Part shown: positions 1-7,064 of the stretch, in pieces
Position numbering within the stretch: the first letter of the stretch is position 1
Layout of the letters: the number at the start of each line of letters is the position of its first letter
Assembly (NCBI GenBank): GCA_905236935.1
Contig: CAJOQL010000017.1
Coordinates: forward strand, 1 to 16,298
DNA length: 16,298 nucleotides
Direction of reading: 5' to 3'
Origin: an uncultured Bacilli bacterium
GTDB lineage: Bacteria > Bacillota_I > Bacilli_A > RF39 > UBA660
Translations under genes and position numbers: made by a program
The notes under the pieces: generated by a model
Told to the model about the DNA's origin: nothing
The model's input: the letters and a program-made list of their open reading frames with translations, nothing else
Databases searched by the model: none

Positions 1-480
1 TCCTTTATCTTCTAAAATCCAACAAGCATCCAAAGAATTTACAATTCCGTATCTATCCAATTCAAATAATGAATCTACATCTTTTCTAGATAAAACATAT
101 ATATTTTGCCTTTCCATATACTCATACAATGCATCAGCCAAATCGTCGTTAGTTTTAAATGTTATTTTCTTTAAATCTGGATTTTCCCATTCTATATTTG
201 GATACATTTTCTTATCTATATCAAGTAAACTTTTATATAAAGCAGGTGCATTTAAATATTCATCAATTTTTTTTGCAGTAAATTCTGACATTGGATAAGG
301 TAAAGTCGTTCCACATTCTTGGCAATGGTAAAACATTTGTTTTTTACCATTAACTCCCATTACAGCTCCACCAGTTCCAAGCAAAGCAACACCAATAACT
401 CCCTTTTTTAAATCATATCCGTCGTTTTTTTCATTAACTATTACGTTTTTACTACCACATTTTGCACATCTTACTATCAT
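1..480 (-). CDS. Zinc-ribbon protein, 3' part outside the window
   Basis: This reading frame is open through the left edge, so only the first 160 residues are present. The N terminus has a CAKC pair at residues 5-8 and a CQEC pair at about residues 53-56, which together would form a four-cysteine zinc ribbon. Between them lies a short glycine-rich hydrophobic stretch (VIGVALLGTGGAVMG) that could touch or cross the membrane. The remainder is mixed helix and strand with no motif I recognise. The ATG is supported by GGAGG seven bases upstream and by a good promoter further up. The gene has its own promoter and is separated from the minus-strand gene upstream of it by terminators, so it is probably a single transcription unit. 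Similar zinc-ribbon proteins of unknown function are common in Bacillota; no reaction can be assigned. Confidence 0.85.
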   Translation of the reverse strand, partial: MIVRCAKCGSKNVIVNEKNDGYDLKKGVIGVALLGTGGAVMGVNGKKQMFYHCQECGTTLPYPMSEFTAKKIDEYLNAPALYKSLLDIDKKMYPNIEWENPDLKKITFKTNDDLADALYEYMERQNIYVLSRKDVDSLFELDRYGIVNSLDACWILEDKG

Positions 481-497
481 AGTACACCTCCAATAAA

Positions 498-526
498 ATT
501 ATACTATAATTCTTATAAAATGTCTT
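498..526 (-). promoter_or_regulatory. Sigma-A-type promoter of the zinc-ribbon gene
   Basis: On the minus strand a perfect TATAAT (498-503) lies 17 bases from AAGACA (521-526). It ends about 18 bases before the ATG of the zinc-ribbon gene, with GGAGG in between. The -35 matches TTGACA at four of six positions and the spacing is ideal. Confidence 0.6.
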
Positions 527-596
527 TAAATCAAATTAAATTTATGTTAGAGAAAGAGTTGTAGATACCTACGCCAATCGCTCCATAAAAAAATAC

Positions 597-619
597 GCTC
601 GAACTTTTCGAGCTTTTTT
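597..619 (+). terminator. Intrinsic terminator, first of a tandem pair
   Basis: GCTCGAA (597-603) pairs perfectly with TTCGAGC (607-613) around a 3-base loop and is followed by six T (614-619). It is oriented for plus-strand transcription. The other strand also has a T-run a few bases beyond the stem, so it may work both ways. No plus-strand gene precedes it inside the window. Confidence 0.65.
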
Positions 620-624
620 AATAC

Positions 625-652
625 AACTAACTCTAGTTTGTGTTAGTTTTTT
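625..652 (+). terminator. Intrinsic terminator, second of a tandem pair
   Basis: AACTAAC (625-631) pairs with GTTAGTT (642-648) around a 10-base loop, followed by a T-run to 652. It lies directly after the previous terminator in the same orientation. The loop is long and the stem AT-rich, so it is weaker than the first. Confidence 0.5.
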
Positions 653-723
653 GTGCATCGGACTCCCAAGTGTAAGGCTAGGAAGTCATACAAAGACTAT
701 CCTACAAAGAAAGTATGGTATTT

Positions 724-852
724 ATGATAAATACTATTATGCAAGAATTCACTATTGAAGAATCATTAAAAAAGAAGTTAGAACTAATATGTGAGTTTTC
801 AAATAAAAAGATAAAGAAAAATGCGATGGCTTTTAAAGCTATCGCATTTTAA
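724..852 (+). CDS. Possible 42-residue peptide or gene remnant
   Basis: A plus-strand frame from ATG 724 to TAA 850-852 encodes a lysine- and glutamate-rich 42-residue peptide, with a second possible start at Met6. There is no clear Shine-Dalgarno, and the last dozen codons lie inside the perfect hairpin that acts as terminator of the facing gene. It could be the tail of a decayed gene or a chance frame. I list it only so that the interval is fully described. Confidence 0.15.
   Translation: MINTIMQEFTIEESLKKKLELICEFSNKKIKKNAMAFKAIAF
817..850 (-). terminator. Strong bidirectional terminator after the helical protein gene
   Basis: A 16-base-pair stem (AAAATGCGATGGCTTT against AAAGCTATCGCATTTT, one G-U pair) with a tiny loop lies 4 bases beyond the stop codon at 854. 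On the minus strand it ends in TTTTT. It is the expected terminator of the 854-2128 gene. Confidence 0.8.
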
Positions 853-853
853 A

Positions 854-2128
854 CTACATTCTTCTCACAGAACTATTTAAATCGCTACTACTCGAATTAT
901 ATCTAATACCATCTGGTATAGTTGAAACTTGTTGCTTCTTTTGTTCCCTAGCTTGAACAATCATAAAATAATTTGTCATTTCTGAAATTGTCGTTTCAAG
1001 CATTTTTATTGTATCTTGTTCTGATTGTAAATAATCTTTAAAATTCTCATATATATTTTTTAATTGTTCAAATGAAGCTCTACGTTGTTCACTATTTTTA
1101 GCATTTTTAGCTTCAACTTGCCATCTATTAAAAATAACTATAAATCCATCATTTATAAATGCTCTATATTTATTAATATTATTTTTTGAAATGCCTTGTA
1201 GAACTGAAAAATAACTTCCGGAATCTATTAATTGTCTCATACTTTCATTTGAATTACCAATTTCTGCTGATGAATTTAATGGTGCAGGTCCATCAGGTTG
1301 ATCTATATTTTTTCTTGTTCCTGCAGTAAGATTAACAATTTTATTAATAACATTCATTAGTTCTATATCTAGTTGTTCATTATTGGGATTACTTATTTTT
1401 AATTTTTCAATAGTTGCTTTAACTTTTAATAATTCAGAAAGACTTTTTGCATTTGCAACCATTATAGCAATATCGTTATTTTGTTTGTTTTGAGCTGAAG
1501 TTTCTAATGAAATCGCATCAGTTGTTGGACTATAAGTGGGATTAGGAGAAGATGGTCTCGTTTGACTATCTGGAGTTGAATCGATTACATTATTAGTATT
1601 TTGATTCTCTGATTGTTTAAATTCTTCCATTAATTGTGGTGTTAATTTTATTAATGTATCTGTAATACTATTATTGTAGGATTCAATCATTTGAACAATT
1701 GCTTCTTTTTTACGATTAAAATGACTTAAAAATTGTTCTTGAGTTATTCCACACAGTGGGAATCTATTTGGTATTTGAGTTGCCAAAACCTTAAGATCAT
1801 CATCTAAAATAAAATCTTGGATGTGTAATTGTCTAAGTCTATTTGTCAAACTTTGTGATATTAAAGAGTAATCAACGCTCCCACTTTCACTTTTTTGTTG
1901 CATCATTTTGCTTAATTCTTCATCAATTACCACTCTTATGCTTTCAATAAAATTATGTTCTATAATATTAACATTAAAATGTGATACACATTCTTGGATA
2001 TACTCAGTTAGATGATCATCTTTTGTATTAATACCTAATAATCCAATTATATTTGCTCTAACTTCTTTTTCTAATTCACTAGAATCATCTAATACCATTC
2101 TAAAAGCATTCATTGCATTTTTTGCCAT
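854..2128 (-). CDS. Unknown mostly helical protein with Ser/Thr/Pro linker
   Basis: This 424-residue protein matches no family I can name. Residues 1-170 look helical with scattered charged residues. A Ser/Thr/Pro/Asn-rich linker spans about residues 174-215, and residues 215-400 are again helical and rich in Glu, Lys and Gln. There are no transmembrane segments, signal peptide, zinc-binding pattern or nucleotide-binding loop, which suggests a soluble two-domain scaffolding or regulatory protein. The ATG follows AGGAGG at good spacing, and an extended -10 promoter lies about 30 bases upstream. The strong hairpin after the stop makes it a single-gene unit. It ends in RRM and so lacks the C-terminal isoleucine seen in many genes to its right. 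A place outside the mobile element is therefore possible. Confidence 0.8.
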   Translation of the reverse strand: MAKNAMNAFRMVLDDSSELEKEVRANIIGLLGINTKDDHLTEYIQECVSHFNVNIIEHNFIESIRVVIDEELSKMMQQKSESGSVDYSLISQSLTNRLRQLHIQDFILDDDLKVLATQIPNRFPLCGITQEQFLSHFNRKKEAIVQMIESYNNSITDTLIKLTPQLMEEFKQSENQNTNNVIDSTPDSQTRPSSPNPTYSPTTDAISLETSAQNKQNNDIAIMVANAKSLSELLKVKATIEKLKISNPNNEQLDIELMNVINKIVNLTAGTRKNIDQPDGPAPLNSSAEIGNSNESMRQLIDSGSYFSVLQGISKNNINKYRAFINDGFIVIFNRWQVEAKNAKNSEQRRASFEQLKNIYENFKDYLQSEQDTIKMLETTISEMTNYFMIVQAREQKKQQVSTIPDGIRYNSSSSDLNSSVRRM

Positions 2129-2161
2129 AATAAACCTCCTAAAAACTTTACTATTATTATA

Positions 2162-2170
2162 ATTATACCA
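2162..2170 (-). promoter_or_regulatory. Extended -10 promoter of the 854-2128 gene
   Basis: On the minus strand TGG-TATAAT (TGN plus a perfect -10) lies about 34 bases ahead of the ATG at 2128. No good -35 is visible, as is usual for extended -10 promoters. The surrounding 2129-2366 interval is otherwise AT-rich and gene-free. Confidence 0.5.
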
Positions 2171-2315
2171 TATAATAAATTATTATAATTAATTCTTGTA
2201 AATTTTATAATTTTTATTTACATTATTTTAATAAATTATGTATTTTTTATAAATGTTAATTGTATTAATTTGTATAGTGATAGTTTTATATTAATCCTTC
2301 TATAAAATAAATCAT

Positions 2316-2336
2316 AGAGTAAATAAAAATTACTCT
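2316..2336 (-). terminator. AT-rich hairpin downstream of the ArdC gene
   Basis: AGAGTAA (2316-2322) pairs perfectly with TTACTCT (2330-2336) about 30 bases past the ArdC stop. The downstream sequence is T-rich but not a clean run, so this is a weak candidate for the end of the long minus-strand operon. Confidence 0.35.
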
Positions 2337-2366
2337 TATTTCTATTTTATTAACTACATTTTTTGA

Positions 2367-3413
2367 CTAAATAGTTAATTCTAATACACTATCATCATTA
2401 TATAAACCAAACTTTTTGTCAAAAAACTTTTCAAAGTTGTTAATAATTCGCTTTGAATAAGAAACAATAACATTAAAAGAATCATTAATTTCTTCAAAAT
2501 CTTTTTCTTTACTCCATGCATAGAGATAAGTTAATGAAGAACCATTATCAGTGATTCCAAGATATTTTGAAACAACATAAGAAATTGATTCGGCTTCAGT
2601 TTCATATTTATTACGATGCATTTGATACTCTAAATTATTATCTTCTAAATGTTTATGAGCTAATGCATGACCATATTCATGAATCAAAACCTTTAATTGC
2701 ATAATATTTCCGATACCTTTTCTAACAATAATAGTTTTATTTTTATGATCACAATAACCTTTTATAGTTCCATCTAACTCCTTAAACTCTACTTTAAATC
2801 CATCCTTATATATAGTTTTAATAAAAATATCAATAATATCATTAGCTTTTTCATTATTGATTACTGGATTAATTTCATTATTAATAGCCTCCATTGGCAT
2901 TGTAGTATCTTCTGCACTAAATACTGTACCTAATGTAAAACCGGAAAGTTTTTGCTTGTAATAAGTTATTCTATCATCGGTTTTATCTTTATAAATACTT
3001 TTTTCATTATCATTTAGTGCAAAATATGGTTTATAAGAGATATTTCCATCATCACCAACTATTTTAACAATAATATAGAATCTCGGAATGAATATTTTTA
3101 TTCCATCATCATTTTTAATATTTACAGAATAACCCATATCATTATAGGTTTTTCTTGATGCTATATATTCGGCATTTGGATTTTGTAGCCAAATTAGAAA
3201 ATGATTATTTAAAGAATAATTATTAAAAAAAGTAATATTATCTAAAAATTTTTTAATATCACTTTCATCTTTAAATTTAGCAATGGCATCTTTTTTTAAA
3301 TCAACAATAATATTTTTAATTTCTTCTTCCATTTTTTCTCTTTCAGTTTCATTTTTAATCTTACTAAAGTTAAAACTTAAATCATTTAATTTTTCTATTT
3401 TTTCATTTAATAT
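2367..3413 (-). CDS. ardC: ArdC-like antirestriction protein with metallopeptidase domain, ATA start
   Basis: The N-terminal third reads like the ArdC single-strand-DNA-binding domain: FFNNYSLNNHFLIWLQNPNA followed by an ASRKTYNDMGYSV-type strand. The C-terminal part has a zinc-protease HEYGH (about residues 245-249 of the long form) and a downstream ETEAES that can supply the third ligand, as in IrrE-type peptidases. ArdC proteins of plasmids protect incoming DNA from restriction and can travel with the transferred strand (known for the plasmid pSa protein). The first ATG in frame (3332) has no ribosome site. The frame continues 27 codons upstream to ATA 3411-3413, placed 7 bases after AGGAGG, so I take the product as 348 residues. 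It is the last gene of a tight operon, 11 bases after its neighbour. It ends in LTI. The family is fairly sure, the ATA start likely. Confidence 0.8.
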   Translation of the reverse strand: MLNEKIEKLNDLSFNFSKIKNETEREKMEEEIKNIIVDLKKDAIAKFKDESDIKKFLDNITFFNNYSLNNHFLIWLQNPNAEYIASRKTYNDMGYSVNIKNDDGIKIFIPRFYIIVKIVGDDGNISYKPYFALNDNEKSIYKDKTDDRITYYKQKLSGFTLGTVFSAEDTTMPMEAINNEINPVINNEKANDIIDIFIKTIYKDGFKVEFKELDGTIKGYCDHKNKTIIVRKGIGNIMQLKVLIHEYGHALAHKHLEDNNLEYQMHRNKYETEAESISYVVSKYLGITDNGSSLTYLYAWSKEKDFEEINDSFNVIVSYSKRIINNFEKFFDKKFGLYNDDSVLELTI

Positions 3414-3426
3414 ATTTATTCCTCCT
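3411..3426 (-). promoter_or_regulatory. Ribosome site and ATA start of the ArdC gene
   Basis: AGGAGG (3421-3426) is followed by the 7-base spacer AATAAAT and ATA (3411-3413). The AGGAGG overlaps the TAG stop of the preceding gene. The nearby ATG at about 3404-3406 is out of frame and hits a stop after two codons, so it cannot serve this gene. Confidence 0.65.
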
Positions 3427-4105
3427 AAATACTAATACTTTTATTAACTCTGTATTCGTCAATATCATACACAAGATTATGACTACTCATAAGTGAATCT
3501 ATTTTATTAGAAATTTCTTTATCTGATGTTTCATATAAAATATAATTCCAATCATTAAAACTAATTTCAATGTCAGAAAATGTTAATTTGTTTAAAAATG
3601 GAATTTCGCTTTCTTCACAAAAAATAAAACAATTCCCATTTTTAATCGCTACTTTTTCAATTTTTTTAATAGTGTCTTCTAAATCTTTTAGTTCTATCTT
3701 ATTATCTTTGAAATCAACTTCATCCCAAAACCATTTATTTTTAGCTAGATCAAATAAATAGACATATTCAATCCAACTATTATTAAGAAGATTATTAAAT
3801 TCATCAATATTTTTAGATTTTATTGGTTTTGTGTCTTTCCATTTTTCTTTTCTATCTCGATGATAAGCAACAGTAACATTATCTTGTGGGCTATCAAATG
3901 TATGTTTTGAAAATATTACAGGTTTAAGTTTTTTCTCTAAAAATGAAATATCTCCTAGTTTTATTAAATCTTTAACCTTTTTATAATTCGAATAATTATT
4001 ATTTAATAATCTTCCAACATAATCAAGATATCCATCAAAATGACAATATATACTTTCAATTGTTTTATCTTTTTTAATTATACCTATTCTAGATCTTGTA
4101 CTTAT
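3425..4105 (-). CDS. STRSRIG-type phage/element protein of unknown function, ATA start
   Basis: An uninterrupted 226-codon frame fills what ATG-based calling leaves as a 680-base gap. After an ATA at 4103-4105 it reads STRSRIGIIKKDKTIESIYC and continues HFDGYLDYVGRLL. This is the hallmark N terminus of a family found in phages and conjugative elements, whose members normally begin MSTRSRIG, so the ATA stands exactly where the family's initiator Met stands. There is no in-frame ATG until near the C terminus. AGGAGG lies 7 bases upstream and overlaps the stop of the previous gene. The protein appears soluble, with aromatic-rich segments such as KWFWDEVDF around the middle; no catalytic motif is recognisable. 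It ends NKSISI. Gaps to both neighbours are 11 bases, so it is an operon member. It is either translated from ATA or silenced by an ATG-to-ATA change; the intact frame favours the former. Confidence 0.75.
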   Translation of the reverse strand: MSTRSRIGIIKKDKTIESIYCHFDGYLDYVGRLLNNNYSNYKKVKDLIKLGDISFLEKKLKPVIFSKHTFDSPQDNVTVAYHRDRKEKWKDTKPIKSKNIDEFNNLLNNSWIEYVYLFDLAKNKWFWDEVDFKDNKIELKDLEDTIKKIEKVAIKNGNCFIFCEESEIPFLNKLTFSDIEISFNDWNYILYETSDKEISNKIDSLMSSHNLVYDIDEYRVNKSISI

Positions 4106-4118
4106 ATTTATTCCTCCT
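4103..4118 (-). promoter_or_regulatory. Ribosome site and ATA start of the STRSRIG gene
   Basis: AGGAGG (4113-4118), the spacer AATAAAT and ATA (4103-4105) form the same 16-base string found before the ArdC gene. The AGGAGG overlaps the upstream TAG stop. Confidence 0.7.
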
Positions 4119-4836
4119 AAATTTTTACATCGATATCCATATATATTGAATAATCTAATTCATCAGCTATAAATTTATCCAATTGTTTTTTCATATCCAT
4201 CATTAGAGATACTTCATCATTTAAATTGGGATGAAATTCTATAAAAGAAAGATTATCAAAATCATTATGATCAGTGCTAGTATATTTAGAAAATCTTAAT
4301 CCCATTTTACCATTTAGAATTATCAAATCACAAAAGTAATCTGAATTAGAAAAAGTTGCTAATTCATTAAAATCATCATAATCATAGTCTTTAGCATCTA
4401 ATTCTATTCTTTGGATGTCTTCTATACTTTTATAGGAATTAAAACTATAATGGATGTTCTTTGTAATATCAAACATATATTTTATTTGCTTATATACATA
4501 GTTAATCGCAGAATCATAGTCATTATAACTAAAATATTTGGCTTTTTTGTAAGCATCGTCACTAAACATTTTATTTATATCAATATCGTTATTTCCACCT
4601 AAAACTATCATGATATTATCTGAATTTCGACACTCACAAGCCCAAATATTTAATTCTTTATCTATATTATTTTTTTTACTATAGATTGTTAAAACAAAGC
4701 CATATTCTCTACAATTATTAAAAGTAGAATAATAGCCATTTAATCCACAATCTGATAATTTAATTTCTAATTTTTTAAAAAAAATATTACTTGTTTGAAT
4801 GCTTCTAGGAATTTCAAAAATTGAATTCTCTACCAT
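4117..4836 (-). CDS. Unknown soluble protein
   Basis: This 239-residue acidic protein belongs to no family I recognise. It is rich in Asn, Asp, Tyr and Ser and alternates short strands and helices. There are no membrane segments and no metal or nucleotide-binding motifs; its six cysteines form no obvious zinc pattern. The ATG is preceded by AGGTG and lies immediately after the stop of the previous gene (GTGTAATAATG), which implies translational coupling. The next gene follows 11 bases downstream. The product ends DVKI, one of the hydrophobic-x-Ile tails shared by this gene set. Its place in the operon suggests an accessory or establishment role, but this is only positional. Confidence 0.8.
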   Translation of the reverse strand: MVENSIFEIPRSIQTSNIFFKKLEIKLSDCGLNGYYSTFNNCREYGFVLTIYSKKNNIDKELNIWACECRNSDNIMIVLGGNNDIDINKMFSDDAYKKAKYFSYNDYDSAINYVYKQIKYMFDITKNIHYSFNSYKSIEDIQRIELDAKDYDYDDFNELATFSNSDYFCDLIILNGKMGLRFSKYTSTDHNDFDNLSFIEFHPNLNDEVSLMMDMKKQLDKFIADELDYSIYMDIDVKI

Positions 4837-4838
4837 TA

Positions 4839-5177
4839 TTACACCTGCAAATCCTTTAGATACCCATTATCAATATAATCAGATAACCACATAGCACCAA
4901 AATCATTTCTAATTTTTAATCTAAATATTGCTAATCTTGGTATATCAATTTCATTACTATTGAGTGGAAATAATAAATTAGTTAATTTTTCATTTGTAAA
5001 AGTATAGACCTTATCAAATTCAAAATTTTCATCAACAATTTTTTCTTCTTTCAACATATTTGTAATTCCAATAACCCAATCACTTAAATCCCCACCACAA
5101 CCTTGTATTACTAAGTAATCAAATGAATCATTATTTAGATTTTTTACTTCATAATTATTAATTTCTTTAATTTCTAT
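4839..5177 (-). CDS. Unknown small protein, ATA start adds 40 residues
   Basis: Starting at the first ATG (5057) gives a 72-residue protein with no ribosome site. The frame stays open upstream to ATA 5175-5177, which sits 7 bases after AGGAGG and gives 112 residues. The added segment (EIKEINNYEVKNL, then DYLVIQGCGGDLSDWVIGI) looks like genuine protein, a beta-hairpin followed by a helix-start pattern. The rest contains strand-like stretches around FRLKI and ends LQV. No family is recognised. It is 12 bases after the upstream stop and 2 bases before the next start, deep inside the operon. The short Gly-rich QGCGGD turn is the only distinctive motif. I am fairly confident of the extension and cannot state a function. 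Confidence 0.7.
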   Translation of the reverse strand: MEIKEINNYEVKNLNNDSFDYLVIQGCGGDLSDWVIGITNMLKEEKIVDENFEFDKVYTFTNEKLTNLLFPLNSNEIDIPRLAIFRLKIRNDFGAMWLSDYIDNGYLKDLQV

Positions 5178-5190
5178 ATTGATTCCTCCT
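5175..5190 (-). promoter_or_regulatory. Ribosome site and ATA start of the 4839-5177 gene
   Basis: AGGAGG (5185-5190), the spacer AATCAAT and ATA (5175-5177). Only the middle spacer base differs from the two copies at 3.4 and 4.1 kb. The stop codon of the upstream gene runs into the AGGAGG. Confidence 0.65.
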
Positions 5191-5531
5191 TATATTTTTA
5201 TATTTTCAATATCTATTTGATATTTATTTTTTAATATATTTAAAATCTCTTCCTTTATATAGTCTTTTAATTCATCTTTAACAAAAGCATCTAATATTGT
5301 TTCCAATGTATCCGTGCTAAAATTATCTTTTAGCAAAGATGCAATGTAATTAGAAGATTTAGAAATTATTGGATTTTCTTTAATACTAACATTTCTAGAA
5401 TTTAACCAATCAGATGACATTTCTAACTCTGGAAGAATTTCTTCAGCTTTCTTTAGTGCTGTATTTAAATCATCAGTTTCAATTTTAATTGTTTTTTTAA
5501 TAGATATATCTATATCAATATATTTTGCCAT
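5190..5531 (-). CDS. Unknown small protein with N-terminal strand and helical tail
   Basis: This 113-residue protein begins with alternating hydrophobic residues (YIDIDISIKKTIKIE), typical of an edge strand, followed by an alanine- and glutamate-containing helix (LNTALKKAEEILPELE) and a long Leu/Ile-rich helical C-terminal half. It has no cysteines, metal ligands or membrane segments. The pattern resembles small partner proteins of phages and plasmids, but I cannot name a family. The ATG has GAGG eight bases upstream. It follows the previous gene by 13 bases, and its TAA stop is fused to the next ribosome site. It ends NIKI, again hydrophobic-x-Ile. Confidence 0.75.
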   Translation of the reverse strand: MAKYIDIDISIKKTIKIETDDLNTALKKAEEILPELEMSSDWLNSRNVSIKENPIISKSSNYIASLLKDNFSTDTLETILDAFVKDELKDYIKEEILNILKNKYQIDIENIKI

Positions 5532-5544
5532 AAGTTAACCTCAC

Positions 5545-5973
5545 TTATATATTATTCTTTTCTAAATATTTATCTTTTGTTAAATCATAAATATTTTTAA
5601 CTTTTTTAATAATATCCTCTGTTGGAATATCTCTATAAAAGTCTTTAATAGATGCAACTGCTAAACTATAATCGGCTATATAATAACATTCATAGTTATT
5701 TAATTCATATTCAATAAGTTCATCCATATCAATTTTATCTGTGAGTTCTTTTTGCAATTTGGGAACAGTTACTTTGAAAAAATTATCTAACTTATTTTTA
5801 TTAGAAATATGAATATAGCCCCCTGAACCAATCGTTAAGTATTCATTAGTTGGTGCATCTTTGTGAGTTTTATTACTATCAAATTGTTCGTTATTAAATG
5901 CCCAAAATATTCCAGTTTTATTTAATTCTCTATTAAACTTTTTTTCATATTCAATCATTAATTTATCAATCAT
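5545..5973 (-). CDS. Small element-type protein of unknown function
   Basis: This 142-residue protein has an N-terminal helix, then the stretch GIFWAFNNEQF, then a Gly-rich strand (YLTIGSGGYIHI), and ends in charged helices. The FWAF-N-EQF and GGY signatures look like those of a small family of phage and conjugative-element proteins that I have seen only as hypothetical. No catalytic motif stands out and no function is known to me. The start is secure: AAGGAGG lies six bases before the ATG. The stop is 13 bases before the next start and the gene follows the ADP-ribosyltransferase-like gene by 11 bases. It is soluble, operon-encoded and ends KNNI. Confidence 0.75.
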   Translation of the reverse strand: MIDKLMIEYEKKFNRELNKTGIFWAFNNEQFDSNKTHKDAPTNEYLTIGSGGYIHISNKNKLDNFFKVTVPKLQKELTDKIDMDELIEYELNNYECYYIADYSLAVASIKDFYRDIPTEDIIKKVKNIYDLTKDKYLEKNNI

Positions 5974-5984
5974 CCAAATCCTCC

Positions 5985-6695
5985 TTAAATCTCTTTATAA
6001 AATACTTTCTCATAAGATAAATCTTTAATTTTTTTATAATCTATAATAACCTCAAATTCGTTTCGGTCATTAAAAAAAGCAAAGATATTCTTTTTTGAAA
6101 TCTTTGCTTTAAATACATAACCATCTTTATAAAATCTTTTAGCAAACCATTCTGCAGTACCATAATTAGTTGTCCAAGATATTGCATTAAAATCTTTTTC
6201 ATGATGAGAGCCTCGATATATTTCAACTTCATCAGGAAGATCATTATAAACTTTAAAATCACTTTCATTCATTAAAATATTTTTATCAGCCATTTTAAAA
6301 AGTTTAATTAAATCTTCTACTTTAGTATTAATATCTTTATTAGGATTTTCACTAGAAACCCATGCAAATCTTAAGCCATTGGCAAAATCCTTTTTATCTA
6401 ATAAACTACTACAAATATTGTAGAATAATAAACGATATGGCTTATTTACTATAAGAAGAATATCCATAAATTCTTTTTGATTTTTAATTTTATCTGCAAA
6501 ACTTTTTAAATAATTACTCATTGCATTCTTATCTTTAAAAATATCAAATTGTTTAATCTCACCATTTTCTTTAATAAAAACAGGATTATTTGTAATGAAT
6601 GGATGATGTACGAAAAAAGGTAGATCTTTGTCTTTATGGGGTTTAGTATTTAATAAAGTAATAGCTATATCTTTTACTGTATCTAAAATAGTCAT
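5985..6695 (-). CDS. Predicted ADP-ribosyltransferase-fold protein
   Basis: The last third of this 236-residue protein carries the order of motifs expected of an R-S-E type ADP-ribosyltransferase: EIYRG with Arg161, then the strand ISWTT with Ser173, a helix TAEWFAKRF, a KAKISKKNIFAFF strand and NEFEVII with the E-x-E pair at residues 213 and 215. These enzymes bind NAD in the cleft formed by these strands and modify a protein or nucleic-acid target. Residues 1-140 are helical and unassigned, and may be a targeting or regulatory domain. There is no signal peptide, so it acts in the cytosol or is delivered by a dedicated channel. No adjacent gene is recognisable as its immunity partner or hydrolase. 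GGTGG precedes the ATG. It sits mid-operon with ArdC, which fits a role in the new host cell (inference). Confidence 0.65.
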   Translation of the reverse strand: MTILDTVKDIAITLLNTKPHKDKDLPFFVHHPFITNNPVFIKENGEIKQFDIFKDKNAMSNYLKSFADKIKNQKEFMDILLIVNKPYRLLFYNICSSLLDKKDFANGLRFAWVSSENPNKDINTKVEDLIKLFKMADKNILMNESDFKVYNDLPDEVEIYRGSHHEKDFNAISWTTNYGTAEWFAKRFYKDGYVFKAKISKKNIFAFFNDRNEFEVIIDYKKIKDLSYEKVFYKEI

Positions 6696-6707
6696 TTTTC
6701 ACCACCT

Positions 6708-7064
6708 TTAAATTGAAATGCTTTTTGTTTTATTAGTGCATTTCAATATTTTGTCTATATCAGTTAATCTTTTCATAATATTATTATAATAAGTAATAAT
6801 ATCATAAAAAAATTTTCTTTTAGATGATATTCTTGGAACAAATTCTTTTTTTAAAAATTCTTTACCATCAAGAATACTACTATTATATTTAAAACAAATA
6901 ATATAAGATTTTCCATCTTTAATTACTAATTTACAAAAATACTTATTAACATAATTAATTAAGTAAGCAACAGGTTTATATTCAATATTATCAATATTTT
7001 TATAAAGATATTTTATATCTGCAACTGAGTATTTATTATAAACTCCAAATTTTAGATAATCTAT
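6708..7064 (-). CDS. Unknown small protein, probable ATA start
   Basis: The first ATG in this frame (7077-7079) is part of the ribosome binding site itself: ATGGGAGG would have to be both start and Shine-Dalgarno. Seven bases after GGGAGG lies ATA (7062-7064), which yields a 118-residue product beginning DYLKFGVYNKY. The protein is basic and rich in Tyr, Lys and Ile, with beta-strand-like stretches (CKLVIKDGKSYIICFKY) and a helical C-terminal part. It contains no motif that I recognise. It ends TKSISI, nearly the same as the STRSRIG protein but with different serine codons. A terminator-like hairpin directly upstream suggests its expression depends on read-through. The next gene starts 12 bases after its stop. 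Confidence 0.7.
   Translation of the reverse strand: MDYLKFGVYNKYSVADIKYLYKNIDNIEYKPVAYLINYVNKYFCKLVIKDGKSYIICFKYNSSILDGKEFLKKEFVPRISSKRKFFYDIITYYNNIMKRLTDIDKILKCTNKTKSISI

Larger units (their letters stand above)
481..853. other. Gene-poor interval with several hairpins
   Basis: This 373-base stretch holds no convincing gene. It carries the promoter of the zinc-ribbon gene, two tandem hairpins with T-runs (597-652), a bulged stem near 680-713 (AGGAAGTC against GACTATCCT), a perfect 8-base inverted repeat at about 720-736 (GTATTTAT-G-ATAAATAC), and the terminator hairpin at 817-850. A transfer origin or a small RNA is possible for the cluster of inverted repeats, but nothing in the sequence proves either. 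Confidence 0.5.

Noticed and set aside
541..816. Transfer origin (oriT)
   Set aside because: Inverted repeats are present, but no relaxase gene and no recognisable nick-site family sequence is visible, so it is not listed as an origin.
3570..3761. Plus-strand 63-codon frame
   Set aside because: It is antisense to the intact STRSRIG-type gene, has no Shine-Dalgarno and has a low-complexity Ser/Phe-rich translation.
3425..4105. The STRSRIG frame as a pseudogene that lost its ATG
   Set aside because: The whole frame is intact with a perfect ribosome site, and three other genes share the same ATA context; independent loss in four genes is less likely.
4411..4602. Plus-strand hydrophobic 63-codon frame
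   Set aside because: It is antisense to the 4117-4836 gene. Its hydrophobicity follows from the complement of Asn/Lys-rich codons.
6041..6268. Alternative 75-codon minus-strand frame
   Set aside because: It lies wholly inside the ADP-ribosyltransferase-like gene in another frame and has no ribosome site; the main frame carries the conserved motifs.
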